From contig JAPTJF010000148.1 in NCBI GenBank assembly GCA_029339195.1, positions 1 to 64,000 on the forward strand: 64,000 nt of DNA. Direction: 5' to 3'. The translations under genes were made by a program, and so were the position numbers. The notes under the pieces were generated by a model, which was not told the origin of the DNA, did not search any database, and worked only from the letters and a program-made list of their open reading frames with translations. This document shows, in pieces, positions 12,401 to 23,800 of the stretch (the first letter of the stretch is position 1; the number at the start of each line of letters is the position of its first letter). Source of the stretch: Micractinium sp. NFX-FRZ (lineage: Eukaryota; Chlorophyta; Trebouxiophyceae; Chlorellales; Chlorellaceae).

Positions 12401-12509
12401 TCACCGGCCGCTCCAGCAGTAGACCATTCACTGCCTTTACAGTGTCCAAGGCGCGGGCGTCCGCTGCTGGCCTAGGCCCTCTGGCCGACCGCTGGGCTCG
12501 CTGCACCAT
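9475..12509 (-). CDS. TBC1D20-like Rab GTPase-activating protein, tail-anchored
   Basis: Nine exons: 12509-12405, 12319-12263, 12104-11951, 11636-11377, 11044-10971, 10606-10486, 10272-10061, 9894-9795 and 9594-9475. They give about 400 residues, close to human TBC1D20 (403). The TBC domain spans about 50-300: LRTRVWPLLLG, then a GLFYYQGLHDIAAVLL motif (Gln finger), HLRDCTRPD, ALSWYMTWFAHDV and LFDLFLSSHPLMPLY. The conserved Arg finger (IxxDxxR in most TBC proteins) appears as VVECDMARSL, with Arg kept. A hydrophobic C-terminus (VITSVTGLAAMWALLI) should anchor it in the membrane, as TBC1D20 is in the ER, where it stimulates GTP hydrolysis by Rab1/Rab2. Introns 4, 5 and 6 need GC donors (gcaag) to stay in frame. 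Confidence 0.88.
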
Positions 12510-13375
12510 TATTCACGCGGCACCTGGTCATCTGAAAACTTGGATTCGGTCAATGGAGACGCCCAGGCCGCGAAAAGGAGGACATTACAACTTGACCTGG
12601 CGGTGACGGGGCATGGCAAGCCTGCACAGGGCAGCGCTTGATGATTAAGGAGCGGCTTGACGAGGGACATCCCTGGCTGCTATCCATCAGTGAGGTGCTA
12701 GCACAGCCTTTTACAACAGTGTAAATGGCACTGTTGTACAGGGACAAGCGATCCGCCAGCATGTCACTGTGACTGGCAGGGAGTCGAGCAGGCCAAATGT
12801 TGCAGCCGATCACTGACAATGCATATCTGCACGTCATTGAAGGAGCGCCTGGGCGTCTCTTCATGCAGCATGATGTCAGGTGCGGGGACATGCCCGTGGT
12901 GCGTGCGACCATACAGAAGGTCGCGGTCATGCATTTTAAGATGGGCCTCAGGATCGGTTTTAAAGGTGAGGACAGAAGGCAGGGGCCGAACGCCTGTGAA
13001 GTGAACCACATGGCGAGGCTCTCTAAATAGAAGTTGCCTGGTAAATGGGGCGCCAGTACATCCTAAGCATCCTAAGTGCCGGCTGCTCCCGCCCACACTG
13101 CCTCCGCCGGCGTGCCTGGTGGCCTGCTCCTTGTGCCTGCTAATCTGGACCCCGCCGACACAAGAAACCCACGTCAGTTTGTTTCTGCAATAAATGCTCC
13201 CGAGCTCGCACGTGGGTTCCTGCCCGCCAGGAGGGCCGAATCTGCACTACAAGTTGCGCCGACCGCAGCACGCGGCCAAAGGGGGGAAGACTTGCAGGCC
13301 ATCAACGAGTCTGCAATTGAACAGTACCGCGCTCCCTGCCCGAGGATTCAACCGGAAGGCTGCAGCGGCCACTAT
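12510..13375. other. Divergent intergenic region, AT-richer than surroundings
   Basis: 866 bp between the start codons of the TBC gene (-) and the GT92-like gene (+). GC is near half by eye over about 12540-13070, clearly below the flanks. It contains a possible retroelement remnant, listed separately; promoters of both neighbours must also lie here. Confidence 0.5.
12790..12995 (-). pseudogene. Possible Ty1/copia reverse-transcriptase N-terminal remnant
   Basis: A 110-codon minus-strand frame (13096-12764) contains RPLPSVLTFKTDPEAH followed by LHEETPRRSFNDVQICIV. The spacing recalls the start of the copia reverse transcriptase, where a K-x-D-x-x-G-x-hydrophobic-K block precedes a D-Y-x-E-T-x-A-P-V block and a V-R-hydrophobic stretch. 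Several key residues are changed, the Arg-Leu-Val motif is blurred and the frame breaks soon after, so if real it is a decayed fragment. The lower GC supports foreign origin. The assignment rests only on pattern similarity and could be coincidence. Confidence 0.3.
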
Positions 13376-16300
13376 ATGGAGGCCTGCAATGGGGCCGGCC
13401 GCGTGCGGCCTTCGTCCTCCAAACGCGCCTACATCCTGATAGCAAGCTGGGCTGCTATGGCCATGATAGCAGGGAGAGCCGTAAGCGCCCGCATCTCGCC
13501 ATCACAGAGACTGTTTTCAAGTGCCGGCGGGGATGCCCGCCGCCGCTTTGCCGCCACGGCGGCACGCTTCTGCTGATCACTGGCTGCACCAGCCAGTCTG
13601 GGGGCTAAAGGCCCTACTTGCACCCAACGTGGACGTGCAGGGTCACCAGTGCGGGGCATGGAATTCTGGCCAGCAGCCAGCGGCTCGCACAACCATCCCT
13701 CTTGGCACTGTAGCGGCGCACGAGCAGCAGTCCCCAAGCACTGCGGTACGGGTGACCGTCGTCGACATGCTGGCTACTTCACAAGAGGCTGCAGGAAGCG
13801 CAGCGCGCGCGGCTGCCGGCAGCCTGCGCGGCGGCAGCAGCGGCGGCAGCGGCGGCGGCAGAGCGCCTGGCGGGGCGCGCAATGGACCGGGGCCGGGCCC
13901 GCTTGTCTCACATGTGCAGTGCGAGGTCCCCCCCCCTCCCGACCCTGCAACCCTGAGGTCCAAAGAGCACGACCTCCAGCAGCAGCGGCGAGTGGCGCTG
14001 GCCCTGGCTGGCGGCCAGCCGGCAGGCGGCTACGTCGCGCTGTGCCTAGCAGTCAAGAGTGAGTGCAGTGCTCCCTGCCCCCTGGCCCTGCACTGTTGCC
14101 CCACACCCCTGCCCCCGCCCCGTAGAGCGGCAGGCCGTGCCGCAGAGATGTGCTGGCCTCTTGCAATGCCCGAGCGGCACACCTTGCGCTGCTCTTGACG
14201 CTGAGCGAGCCTACGCTGCCAGCATACCCGACCCGCACTTGGCCCCACTCCCTCCCAACCCCTAACAAGCACCCATGGCCCGCTGGCCCGCCTTGCCCGC
14301 TGCCTGAGTGCAGACCAGCACCGAGAGCTGCCTGAGTGGCTCGAGTACTACCAGAGGATGGGGGTATCTCAAATATATGCCATGGAGGATCAACAGACGG
14401 ATCCGCCGCTGGACAGCGTGCTGAAGCCGTACATAAAGGTGAGCGCGCCATGGTGACGTACTCACGACCGCGGTTGACTTTTGTGGAGTGCATGCCAGCG
14501 TGGCCCCTGCTTGCCTGCCCTGCCATACATATGTGCACATGCTGCGCTCAGCGGGCCCCGTGCACGTGTGCTGTGCACGCTGCGGTGCTGCGTGCCATGT
14601 GCACGCACCGTGCATGCTGCACTCCTGCGTTTCGTGCCTTCACCGGCCTCGTTACATCTTCCCGCCCTCCCCATCCCGCCCTCACCTGCCGCCCCACCCC
14701 CAACCTGACCTGCAGTCCGGCCTGGTGACGCACGTTAAGATGCCACTCCCGGCAGCTGCCCAGGCAGACCTCCTGAACACAACGTGCCGCGAATACTTCA
14801 TCAACCACAAGCAGCTGCACGCCTATGCCTACTGCCTGCGTGACTTTGGCGCGCGCCACCAGGTAACACGGCACGGTAGCGGGGTGCCACATGTGCTGAC
14901 ACCCCAGCCAGATTTCATAACAGCGCTTTCCAAACACACTTTCACTGTGACTCCCCAATAACCGCGCCGTGCATCGGCGTGCATTTCGAATGTGGGCCGG
15001 CATCACTTTCCTCACACGCTTGCTGCTGAACGCCTGCTGGGGCTGCCCTTGCTGGTGTGCCTGCTCCCCTAAACTCCAGTGGATGGCGTTCATCGCACAT
15101 GCTTGCTGCTGACGCCTGCTCTTGTTTTCCCCGGTGTGCCTGCTCCCCTTCCTGCAGTGGATGGGGTTCATCGACCCCGACGAGTACCTGGCCATCACAG
15201 ACGGCACGCCCAGCCTGCCAGAGCTGCTGAAAGACTATGAGGCCTTTGGGGGCGTGGGCTTCAACTGGCGCATGTTTGGCTCCAGTGAGTGCGCTGATGA
15301 GGGAGCGGTGCTCGGGCTGGAGGGCTGCCTTGGGTAGCTGGCTGGAGGGCGGGCAGGCAGGCAGGCTCTGGCTGGCGGGCTGGCTGGCTGGCCGGCTGGC
15401 TGTTTGGCTCCAGTGAGTGCGCTGATGAGGGAGCGGTGCTCGGGCTGGAGGGCTGCGCTGAGTAGCCGGCTGGTAGGCTGGCTGGCTGCTGGGCTGGCCT
15501 GCTGGTTGCGGGGTGCGCTTGCTGGTCCGGTGGCGGGCAAGGACAGGCTGCACGCCGGGGCTCTTCTCATTGAGGCTGGCTGCATGCTGTTCTCACTTAC
15601 GCTGGATGCTCATCTTTCTGAGGCCCGATGCTCTCCCTCTCAGGCCCAGAGCTCCCCAGGCCGCTCACGGCTGCGGCACACCTGACCTGGAAAACCGCCG
15701 ACCTGACCCCCGCCACTCACCAAACCGTTCCCTGGCCTGTGCAGGCGGCCACCTGACGCGGCAGAACAACACGCTGCTCAGCTACACCAAATGCAACTCG
15801 CAAGATGTGAGTGTGTGCTGACACCTGCGGGTTTGTGGCGTGCGTCCCAGCTTATGCAGCAGCGCATGCATGCACCAACTGCCGTGTGCATGCAGGCGGC
15901 GCCGCAAGCGACACCGGCTGACACTGCCGCTGCCTCCGCCTGCATCTGGGATTGCTGCCTGCTGCCTGGCTGCCTGGCTGCCTGGCTATTTGTGAGCCCC
16001 CCCTGGCTGCCCTGTACATACACGCACCGCTGCCTCACAGCACGCACCGACCCACCTTCTATCCACATGCACTCCTACCACAGAACCTGGAGAACACGCA
16101 CCTCAAGGTGTTTGCCAACCTGGCCTACATTGCCCGCATGGGGGGACCCCACGACGCTGCCTACGTGCCAGGCTACTTTACAGGTTGGTACATGGGTTGG
16201 TACATGGGTTGGTTCATGGGTTGGTTCATGGAAGGGCGCGTGGGTGGAGGTGGGTTCACCGCCACCGCCCGCTGCCCGCCCACCTCCTCCTGGCCCAGCG

Positions 16301-17195
16301 CCCGCTCGCCGCAAGCAGCTGGGGTGGGGAGCTCCAACCGTGGGACAGTGGAGGTTGCTCCATTCTGCATTCTGCAGTGGCGCTGGCCGGCGAGTGCCCG
16401 CTGACGTGGCATGCTGCGCACGATCCCCTGTCACCCCTCCAGTCACCCCTGCCCGCCGGCGTGTGGATGGCCCCATCAGCCCCACTCCCGACTTCTCGCG
16501 TGCCGCGCTGAACCACTACATCCTGCGCTCCAAAGAGGAGTTTGAGGAGAAGATGCAGCGGGGTAGCGCGATGAGCAAGCCCAAGACGTGGGACTACTGG
16601 AATGCAGCAGAGAAGGCGTGAGTTGGCGCCGCTGCTTCTGCTATCTTCTCCTTGGTGCTGCCTTGGGGATGACCTTCACGCCGTGGCCACCGCCTGCCCC
16701 TACCACGGCGCCGGCCACATGCTGCTGCTGGCAGCTCTGCAGTTGCTGCTGTTGTTGCCAGGTGTCACCGGTGGTGGTGGCAGAACCAAGGAGATGGTGC
16801 ACTGCCGCCCTTGCCACTGCTGGCGCCACCGCTGTGTGGCGCACTGCCGCCTCCCCTCACAACCCCGTGCCCGCACCTGGGATGTGACGCATGGCATGGC
16901 ATGTGCGTCTGCCTTCTTTCTGGAGAATGCTTGTCACTGTCCGAGCGCCTGTTGTTGACCTTGCCTAGTCCTGCCTGCCCCTGTTCCCTGCAGAATCGTG
17001 GCAGAGTGCGACTCGGGTGTGAAGGCATGGGAGCGGCTGTTCAATGAGGGGAAGCCTGCCGCAGGCGGGGCAGCCGGAAGGGGAGCGGGAGGTTCACTGG
17101 CAGGAAGTACAGCAACAGCAGCAGGTGGGGCGAGGGGCGGAGCGGCAGCAAAGGGGAAGCCCGCCAAGCAAGCGCGCCAGAGAAGCCTGCAGTGA
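13376..17195 (+). CDS. GT92 (DUF23)-like glycosyltransferase, type II membrane protein
   Basis: Nine exons: 13376-13480, 13641-14058, 14314-14438, 14716-14862, 15158-15284, 15745-15806, 16084-16183, 16443-16617 and 16994-17195; about 486 residues. A short basic N-terminus precedes a signal-anchor helix (YILIASWAAMAMIAG, residues 19-33), then a Ser/Gly/Ala-rich stem and the catalytic domain from about 140. Family marks are NQHRELPEWLEYYQRMGV at the start of the nucleotide-sugar fold, WMGFIDPDEYL (the D-x-D-E metal/donor-binding motif), GVGFNWRMFGSSGH and LNHYILRSKEEFEEKM. The C-terminus is Lys/Gly/Ala rich. Golgi location and transfer to cell-wall or glycoprotein glycans are inferred from the family; donor and acceptor are unknown. 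The start joins the anchor exon in phase through a GT-AG intron; an in-frame upstream ATG (13076) would lengthen the cytosolic tail. Confidence 0.85.
15018..15180 (+). repeat. Tandem duplication across the exon 5 acceptor of the GT92-like gene
   Basis: Two units of about 80 bp (about 15018-15097 and 15098-15180) share gcttgctgctg and gtgtgcctgctcccc, then an acceptor and tggatgg-gttcatcg. The second unit holds the real exon 5 start at 15158; the first is a decayed copy whose reading frame is lost after a few codons. Confidence 0.8.
15273..15456 (+). repeat. Perfect 56-bp direct repeat copying the exon 5 donor
   Basis: Bases 15273-15328 and 15401-15456 are identical over 56 bases. The unit contains the last 12 bases of exon 5 and its donor (tccagtgagt) plus intron sequence, so intron 5 carries a second intact 5' splice site 128 bp downstream. 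The spacer is GGCT-rich. Confidence 0.92.
16184..16231 (+). repeat. Four 12-bp tandem repeats at the start of GT92-like intron 7
   Basis: Four direct copies of gttggtacatgg (the last two with t for a) begin exactly at the first base of the intron, so each unit starts with a GT that could act as a donor. Confidence 0.9.
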
Positions 17196-17860
17196 CCCAT
17201 TTGTCAGTGACTCCATCCTAAAAACCATCCTATGTTTCCTTCCTTCCGTCTTCTTGCGTCTCGACTCCATCCCTCCCGTGGCCTGTTCAACCCTCACCAT
17301 CCATCCAACATTCTTATCTCTTCCATGAGCATTCTTTTCAAGGCCGCACTGCAACACTGCATCCATTGACATGCTGCTCCCGGCCGGCCAGGGGGGGGCC
17401 AGTAGGCGCACATGCGCGGCACCAGCAGGAGGGTCACCCACGGTGGACCTTCTCAGGCTGCACGATGCAACCCACAACAGCGGCAGTCCAACATGTGAGG
17501 ATATAGATGTGTATGGTGCAAGTGATTTCGAGGTGTACATTGCTTTGAAACTGCATCAGCTGAAAAGTGGGCAACACCCAAGCCATGGGCGGGCCTCGAC
17601 TCCTTGGGCGTTGTAAGGATTACCTGACCGCCTTACTACCGCCAGCAGGGCACCTCCCCAAGTCAGACTTGTGTCGCTCCTCGCCCGTTTGCTCACCCTT
17701 GTGGTTTGCAAGGGGTTGTGCGCACAACAGAGTCTTCCCGCGATCGCCAGAGGGAGGACCGCTCGTTTGGTCGTGGCAACGCGCTCAAGTAGCAGCTGTC
17801 GCACTTCCACATTTACACCAGCCAGCATTGCCCTAAAGGCGATCGATAGGCCCAGCAACC
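17196..17860 (+). other. Intergenic region between GT92-like and ABCB genes
   Basis: 665 bp between tandem genes. TGTAA at 17612-17616 is a candidate poly(A) signal for the GT92-like gene, giving a 3' UTR of about 430 bases. The remaining 240 bases should hold the ABCB promoter; no TATA box was seen. Confidence 0.45.
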
Positions 17861-20800
17861 ATGCCGGCGTCCGCGCCAGCCGGAGAGCTTTCGCGTGCGG
17901 GCTCAAAAGCACCGCACGCTGAGGAGGACGAGGAGGCCGGCACTGCTCATATCGACGCAAAAGCCGCGCTGGCGGTGCAGCAGTTTGCAGCGGTCAAGAC
18001 TGCTGGGCCAGCCGCCGCCGCCGGCGCTGGCAAAGCTGGCGACACTGGGCCACCGGAGCACGAGCATGCGGTCCTGCCGGAGGAGGGAGACAAGGCAGCT
18101 GCAAACCCCAAGCCCGTCTCCTACTTTGCTCTCTTCAAGTGAGGTCTGGGTGCTGCAGTGGTGGGTGCTGCGGATGTGGCAGCTGCTTCTGGTACGCCTG
18201 CTGTGGCTGCGCACAGCCAGTCGGGTGCTGCCTGACTGGCGCCTTCGCAGGTCGCTCATTGCGGGCAGCTGGCTGTGTCGCCGCCAAGCGTGCCACTGTT
18301 GTCTGTCTCACCGCGTGTGTTCTGTGCTGCAGGTTTGCGGACCGAGTGGACTGGATGTGCATGGTGCTGGGGTTTGCGGGCGCGGCGGCCACCGGCGCCG
18401 CCATGCCGCTGTTCTCGGTGCTCTTTGGTGACCTGTGAGTGATGATGGGTGCTGAGCAGGGGGGTGCGGCAGTGTATGACAGTGGTTGACGGTTGGGTGA
18501 GAGAGGCTGGCTGTGGGTGGCTGGGCAGCATCCCTGCAGCTCAGCCGGCTGTGTGGGTGTGGGCACGGAGCAGCCGCTCTCCTGCGTGCTTTGGAGGACC
18601 TGTGAATGGAAGACAGCCGGGTGCATGGCAGCCGGGTGCAGAAGGGCTGTGGGCCCTGCAGATGGCTGTGGAATCACCCAGCGTGCAGGTACCAGGGTGC
18701 GAGCACCCATGTGTGCATGGCATCAATACCGCTCGCTCTTTTAAGTGCCCTGCCTGCTTCCCTGCTCTGCCCGCTGTGTGAGTGCAGCGTCAATTCGTTT
18801 GGCCAGAACCTCAACGACCTTGACAGACTGACATCACAGGTCAACAAGTATGCACTGTAAGCTTGAGCTTGTACGGCCAAGTATACCTTGCGCCCGGAAT
18901 GGGTGGCATTTGATGCGGTGCTGCTGGCGGCATAGCAAGTGGCGCGCTTGCTCCTGCATGAATGAGCGCCTCGAAGGCATGCCGCCTGCATGTGGTGCCC
19001 CGTGCAGGCGCGCTCCGTTGCGGTCTGGTCTAGCCAGGGCCTGCTTCTGCAGCCGACTCACGTCCGCGTTGGAGCTGGGCCCCACGACAGTGTTTGGTTG
19101 CGTTCCACTGCCTGCCCGCCAATGCCTGCCCCTCTTGCCCCGCCCCCGCGCCGCAGTTACTTTGTGTATCTCGGCCTTGGCTCCTTCGTGGCAGCGTACT
19201 GCCAGGTGGCGTTCTGGACACTCACGGGTGCGCTATGTGGACAATGTGTGGGGGTCCTCGAGCGCCGCCGGGGCAGGGCAAGGCAGGGTGGGAGCGGCCT
19301 TTTGCAAAGCGTGCGCAGGGCTGATGGCATTCACAGATCCCAGCACTTGCTTGGCTGTGGCATGCTGCAGGCGTGCGGCAGGTGAACCACATGCGGCACC
19401 ACTACCTGGCGGCGGTGCTGCGACAGGATGTTGGCTACTTTGACACCACAGCCACCAGCGGTGAGCAGGGTGTGCAGCCTGCATGTGCAGCATGGCGTTG
19501 AGTGCTAGTGCCGGCAAGCTGGGAGCGGCGCTTGCGCCGGCATCGCTGGCAGCCAGGTGCATCCCTTGCTGCCTGCGGCAGCATTGCAGCGGCAATGGCG
19601 GGGAGCTGTAGGCTCATGGCGCGGCACCCGGGCAATGCATGTGCTGGGCTGCCGCCAGCGTGCGTTCACTCCAGCGCCTCGCGTCGCGCCCCACTGTATA
19701 GCAGCGCCTCGGGCTCCCAACTCATTGGCCCCCTGTGTGCTGCCCCGCCCCCAATTTTCTGCCTGCAGGCCGCCTGCTGCAGGGGCTCAACGAGGACTGC
19801 CAGACCATCCAGCAGGCGATCGGGGACAAAGTGGGGATGGTGAGTGCCTTGAACCGGCTGCCGCTGGACACTTTGCATGCTTGGCCCTCTTGCACTCCTG
19901 CCGCTCCCCTCCTTGCAGCTCAGTAGGAAGCCACTGGCAAGGAGGGTGCCAGCGGCGCTGCGCTTGCACCCTGCTGCCGCCTTCAAACACAAGTTCTTGC
20001 GCTGCCACCTGCCTTCCTCTCAGGTCATCTTCAACCTGACGACCGCGGTGGTGGGCATCATCATTGGTGAGAGTGCCAGCAGTTGGGCGCCGTGCTGTCA
20101 GGCGCCATGCGGGCGAATCCCCCGCTGGCCTGCAATCGTGCACGTGCAGTGTTGAGTGCGCCTGCGTGCCGCCATGCCTTGCTCCAGCCAGCGCAGCCCA
20201 GCCCAACAGCGACGATACCTGCCAACACCCCCTGCTGGTTACTTTCGTGCTTGGCCTCCCCTGACTGTATCTGCACGCGCCCTCCTCACCTGCGCCTCCG
20301 CCTGTCTTCCCCCCTGCAGCCTTCACCCGTGGGTGGGACATGACGCTCGTCATGCTGGCAGTCACCCCGTTTCTGGCCACCATGGGCTTTGCCATCTCTA
20401 TGTTCATGAGCAGAAACACGACCAAGATGAACAAGGCGTACGCAGGTGGGTGCCTAGGCGCGCTGGGGTGGGGTGCCGCTGTATGGGCTTGGGGGGAGGA
20501 AACTTGGAAGCGTACTCTTCACTGTGGGCGGGGTGTGTGTGCGATGCACCCTACGCCCTGCCCAATTTCTCTAGTGGTCGGTATCGTGGCGTGCGCAATG
20601 TGCGCGAGGCGCACACGGGGGGCGGCCCGAAGATGTGCAGGTATCATGGTGGCGTGTGCGTTATATGGCGCCTGCGTTGTATGGGTGGTGAGGGCAGGCG
20701 AGCGCGAGCCTTGGCTCCTCTTGCGCCGTACCGCCTGCTGCCGACCCACCCATGCCTGGCGCACGTCCTTCTGCCTACTTGCCTCCCCACCCTCTGCAGA

Positions 20801-23800
20801 CGCCAACTCCATTGCGCAGCAGGCGCTGGGCAACATCCGCACCGTATACGCTTTCAACGGCGAGCAGCGCACGCTGGATGCCTACTCGGCTGCGCTGGAC
20901 GGACCTGTCAAGGTGACAACGGGGGCAGTGTGTGTGTGCTTGAGGGTGTGGTGTGCGCTGTTGAAAGCAAGCGTTCGGATGCTAGCCGGCCCCTCGCTGA
21001 CACGGCACTCGTGTTCCATACTCTCCCCCGTCCCCCCGCTCTGCCCCCTTCTCCAATCTCCCGCTCCTGCGCCCTCCCTTGCCATATGCCCCCCGCAGAC
21101 GGGCATCAGCCAGGGCTTCCTGGGGGGCCTGGTGGTGGGCATCACCAACTGCGTGGCCTTCTTTGCCTACGCCCTGGCCCTGTGGTACGGCAGCACCCGC
21201 GTCAAGGCGGGCGCCTACACCGGAGGGGATGTCGTCGCCGTGCTGTTCTCTGCGCTCATCGGCGGCTTTGCGCTGGGCCAGGCCGCCCCCAACCTGCAGT
21301 ACTTTGCGCAGGTAGGCGTGGGCGCATCTGCTACCCTACATGACCCTGAAAGCTCACCATCTGCTGCAGTGAACTCTTCTGCAGGTTCCCAAAAACTCAA
21401 CCCACCATGTGGCGGGCGGTGCATGCTGCGGGCCGTGCTTGCACTCTAGCGCCGACTGCGTGGCATGCTTGGGCCCGTGCTTTCGACTGGCAGGGAAAGC
21501 GGTCGTCCCCCGCCCCGCCACAGATCTGCCGCCACTCGCTTCCGCCACTCGAGATGGGGCTCAGTGCAGCTCAACTGTCTACCCAGGCTGCTCACATGTG
21601 ATGTTGATACTGTTCCGCAGGGCAAGGCTGCGGGCGCGCGCATCTTTGAGATCCTGAAGCGCAAGCCTGACATCGACCTTGATGCGGAGGGTGAGCACCG
21701 GCGGCAGGCATAGCGTGCATGGCCGTGCCGTGCTGCCAACGTGCTGCACAGGGAGTTTCCGCTGCGCCCTGCCACATCATGCATCCGGTGCACGTTGCTT
21801 GCTGGCGCGGTGTGCCCTCGTGTACGCCTGCCCCTGCATGTCCTCCGAGCTCGAGTCGTGTCCGCCTGCCCCTGCATGTTTGCTGCCCAGCGCGTGTGCC
21901 TGGTGTCCCACTGCCGTGCACTGTTTATTTGCCCGCAGGCGAGGTGCTGAAGAGGGTGGAGGGCAACATTGACTTCCGCAACGTCGACTTTGCCTACCCA
22001 TCCCGCCCAGGTGAGCTGTAGCCGTGTTGCACACTTGTAAGTCACACAGCAGGAGCATGCCCTGCCACGCGCCGTGATGGCGGGGCATGCCCTGCTTCCA
22101 GCTCTGTGCTCCTGCACACCAATTGTGACGAGTACCGCTGGCCACATGAACTCACGCTGATTCGATGTTTGTTTTGTGAGTGTCTTGTGTTACCGTCCCT
22201 GCAGCCGTCCGCATGCCCTGCAGATTCCGCCCCAGCGTGGCTCCAACCACAACAGTTGGCTGCCGCAAATGCTTCCTTGTTTCCTCAAGTACTGCTCCCA
22301 TCCCACCCACCACCCACCCCTGCAGACATCCACGTGTTCCGCAGCTTCAGCCTCACCGTGCGCGCCGGCCAGCTGGTGGCGCTGGTGGGCGAGAGCGGCA
22401 GCGGGAAGAGCACAGTGGTCGGCCTCATCGGTGCGCTGTGTTATGCTGGCCTGTGCTGTGGCATGCTGGGCTGTGGCTTGCAGTGCAGGGCGACAGCGGG
22501 AGCAGGTGAACCGTGGTCGGCCTCTGGCCCCTCTGGCCCCTCTGGCCTGCGCTGCGTCTGCTTGCTGAGCCCGCTTTGCCTGCTGCCCGTGCAGAGCGCT
22601 TCTATGACCCGCTGTCTGGCGAGGTGTGCATCGACGGCGTGGACATCCGGCGCCTGCAGGTGTGGCCGGGAGGGCTCGCTTTCCCTCCCTGCACTCAGAC
22701 TGCTGGCTGCCGTCTGCTGCTTGGCTGGCGCCGGTTGCTGAGCCTGAGCTGTGCTGGCGTGGCCAAGGTGGAAAGCCTTCTGACGGCGCATCAGTTGCAG
22801 CATGCCGGGCATGCTGATCAGACAGGCCCTGCCCAGCTTTAGAGGCTGAGCCGTGCATGCAGGCTTCTGCTGCCCCAGCTGCTCTCCAGTGCCCGCCGAC
22901 CACTTTGTGACACCCCCCCACGCTATGCCTGCTGTGCCGCTGCGCCCTGCAGCTGCGCTTCCTGCGCAGCCAGCTGGGCTTGGTGAGCCAGGAGCCCACG
23001 CTGTTTGCCACCACCATTGCTGAGAACATCCGCTACGGCAAACCAGGTGAGTCTTGTGCAGAAGGGCAGTGGTCGTGAGGGGCGGGAGCGGGCAGGAGCT
23101 TGTAGGAGCCAGCAGCATGATCGCAGAGAGCGCAAGGCAAATGCGGTTTGTCGAGAGTTTGTGGGAATGTGCAGGGCTGGGAGGCAGGGCCCAGCGTAGG
23201 GGCGGTGGAGAGCAGCCATTGTTGTGTCTGTGTGTATCACATCTGTGGGATGCACCCTGGAAGATGTGGTGGAGGAGCAAGTATGTGCACGAAATGCGCG
23301 CCACACTGCAGTGCACTGCAGTGCACTGCCCCGCCCGCTGCACTGCTCGCTGACGCACACCCTGTCTGTATCTTGTATGCCTGTGCAATCTGCGCAGGGT
23401 GCACCCTGGAGGAGATTGTGGAGGCCGCCAAGTCCAGCAACGCGCACAACTTCATCATGACCCTGCCCAAGGGGTGCGCCTTTGGGAGCCGAGCTGGGCC
23501 TTGTGTCGTGGGCTCCCCCGAGCTGGGCTGGGCTGTGCTGCAAGGATTAAGCTGGCTGGCAGCGGGCACAGGGCGCACTGGCGTCGGCAGCCACCAGGCT
23601 CCGGCTGTGCGCAGGCGCATGTCACCTAAGGCGGTGCCTTGCCACGGGGAGGTGATTCACTGCGCTCCTCCCTCCCGCCCCCCCGCAGCTACGACACGCA
23701 TGTGGGCGAGAAGGGCGTGCAGATGAGCGGCGGGCAGAAGCAGCGCATTGCCATTGCGCGCGCCATCCTTAAGAACCCAAAGGTGCGCCCGACTGCCTGC

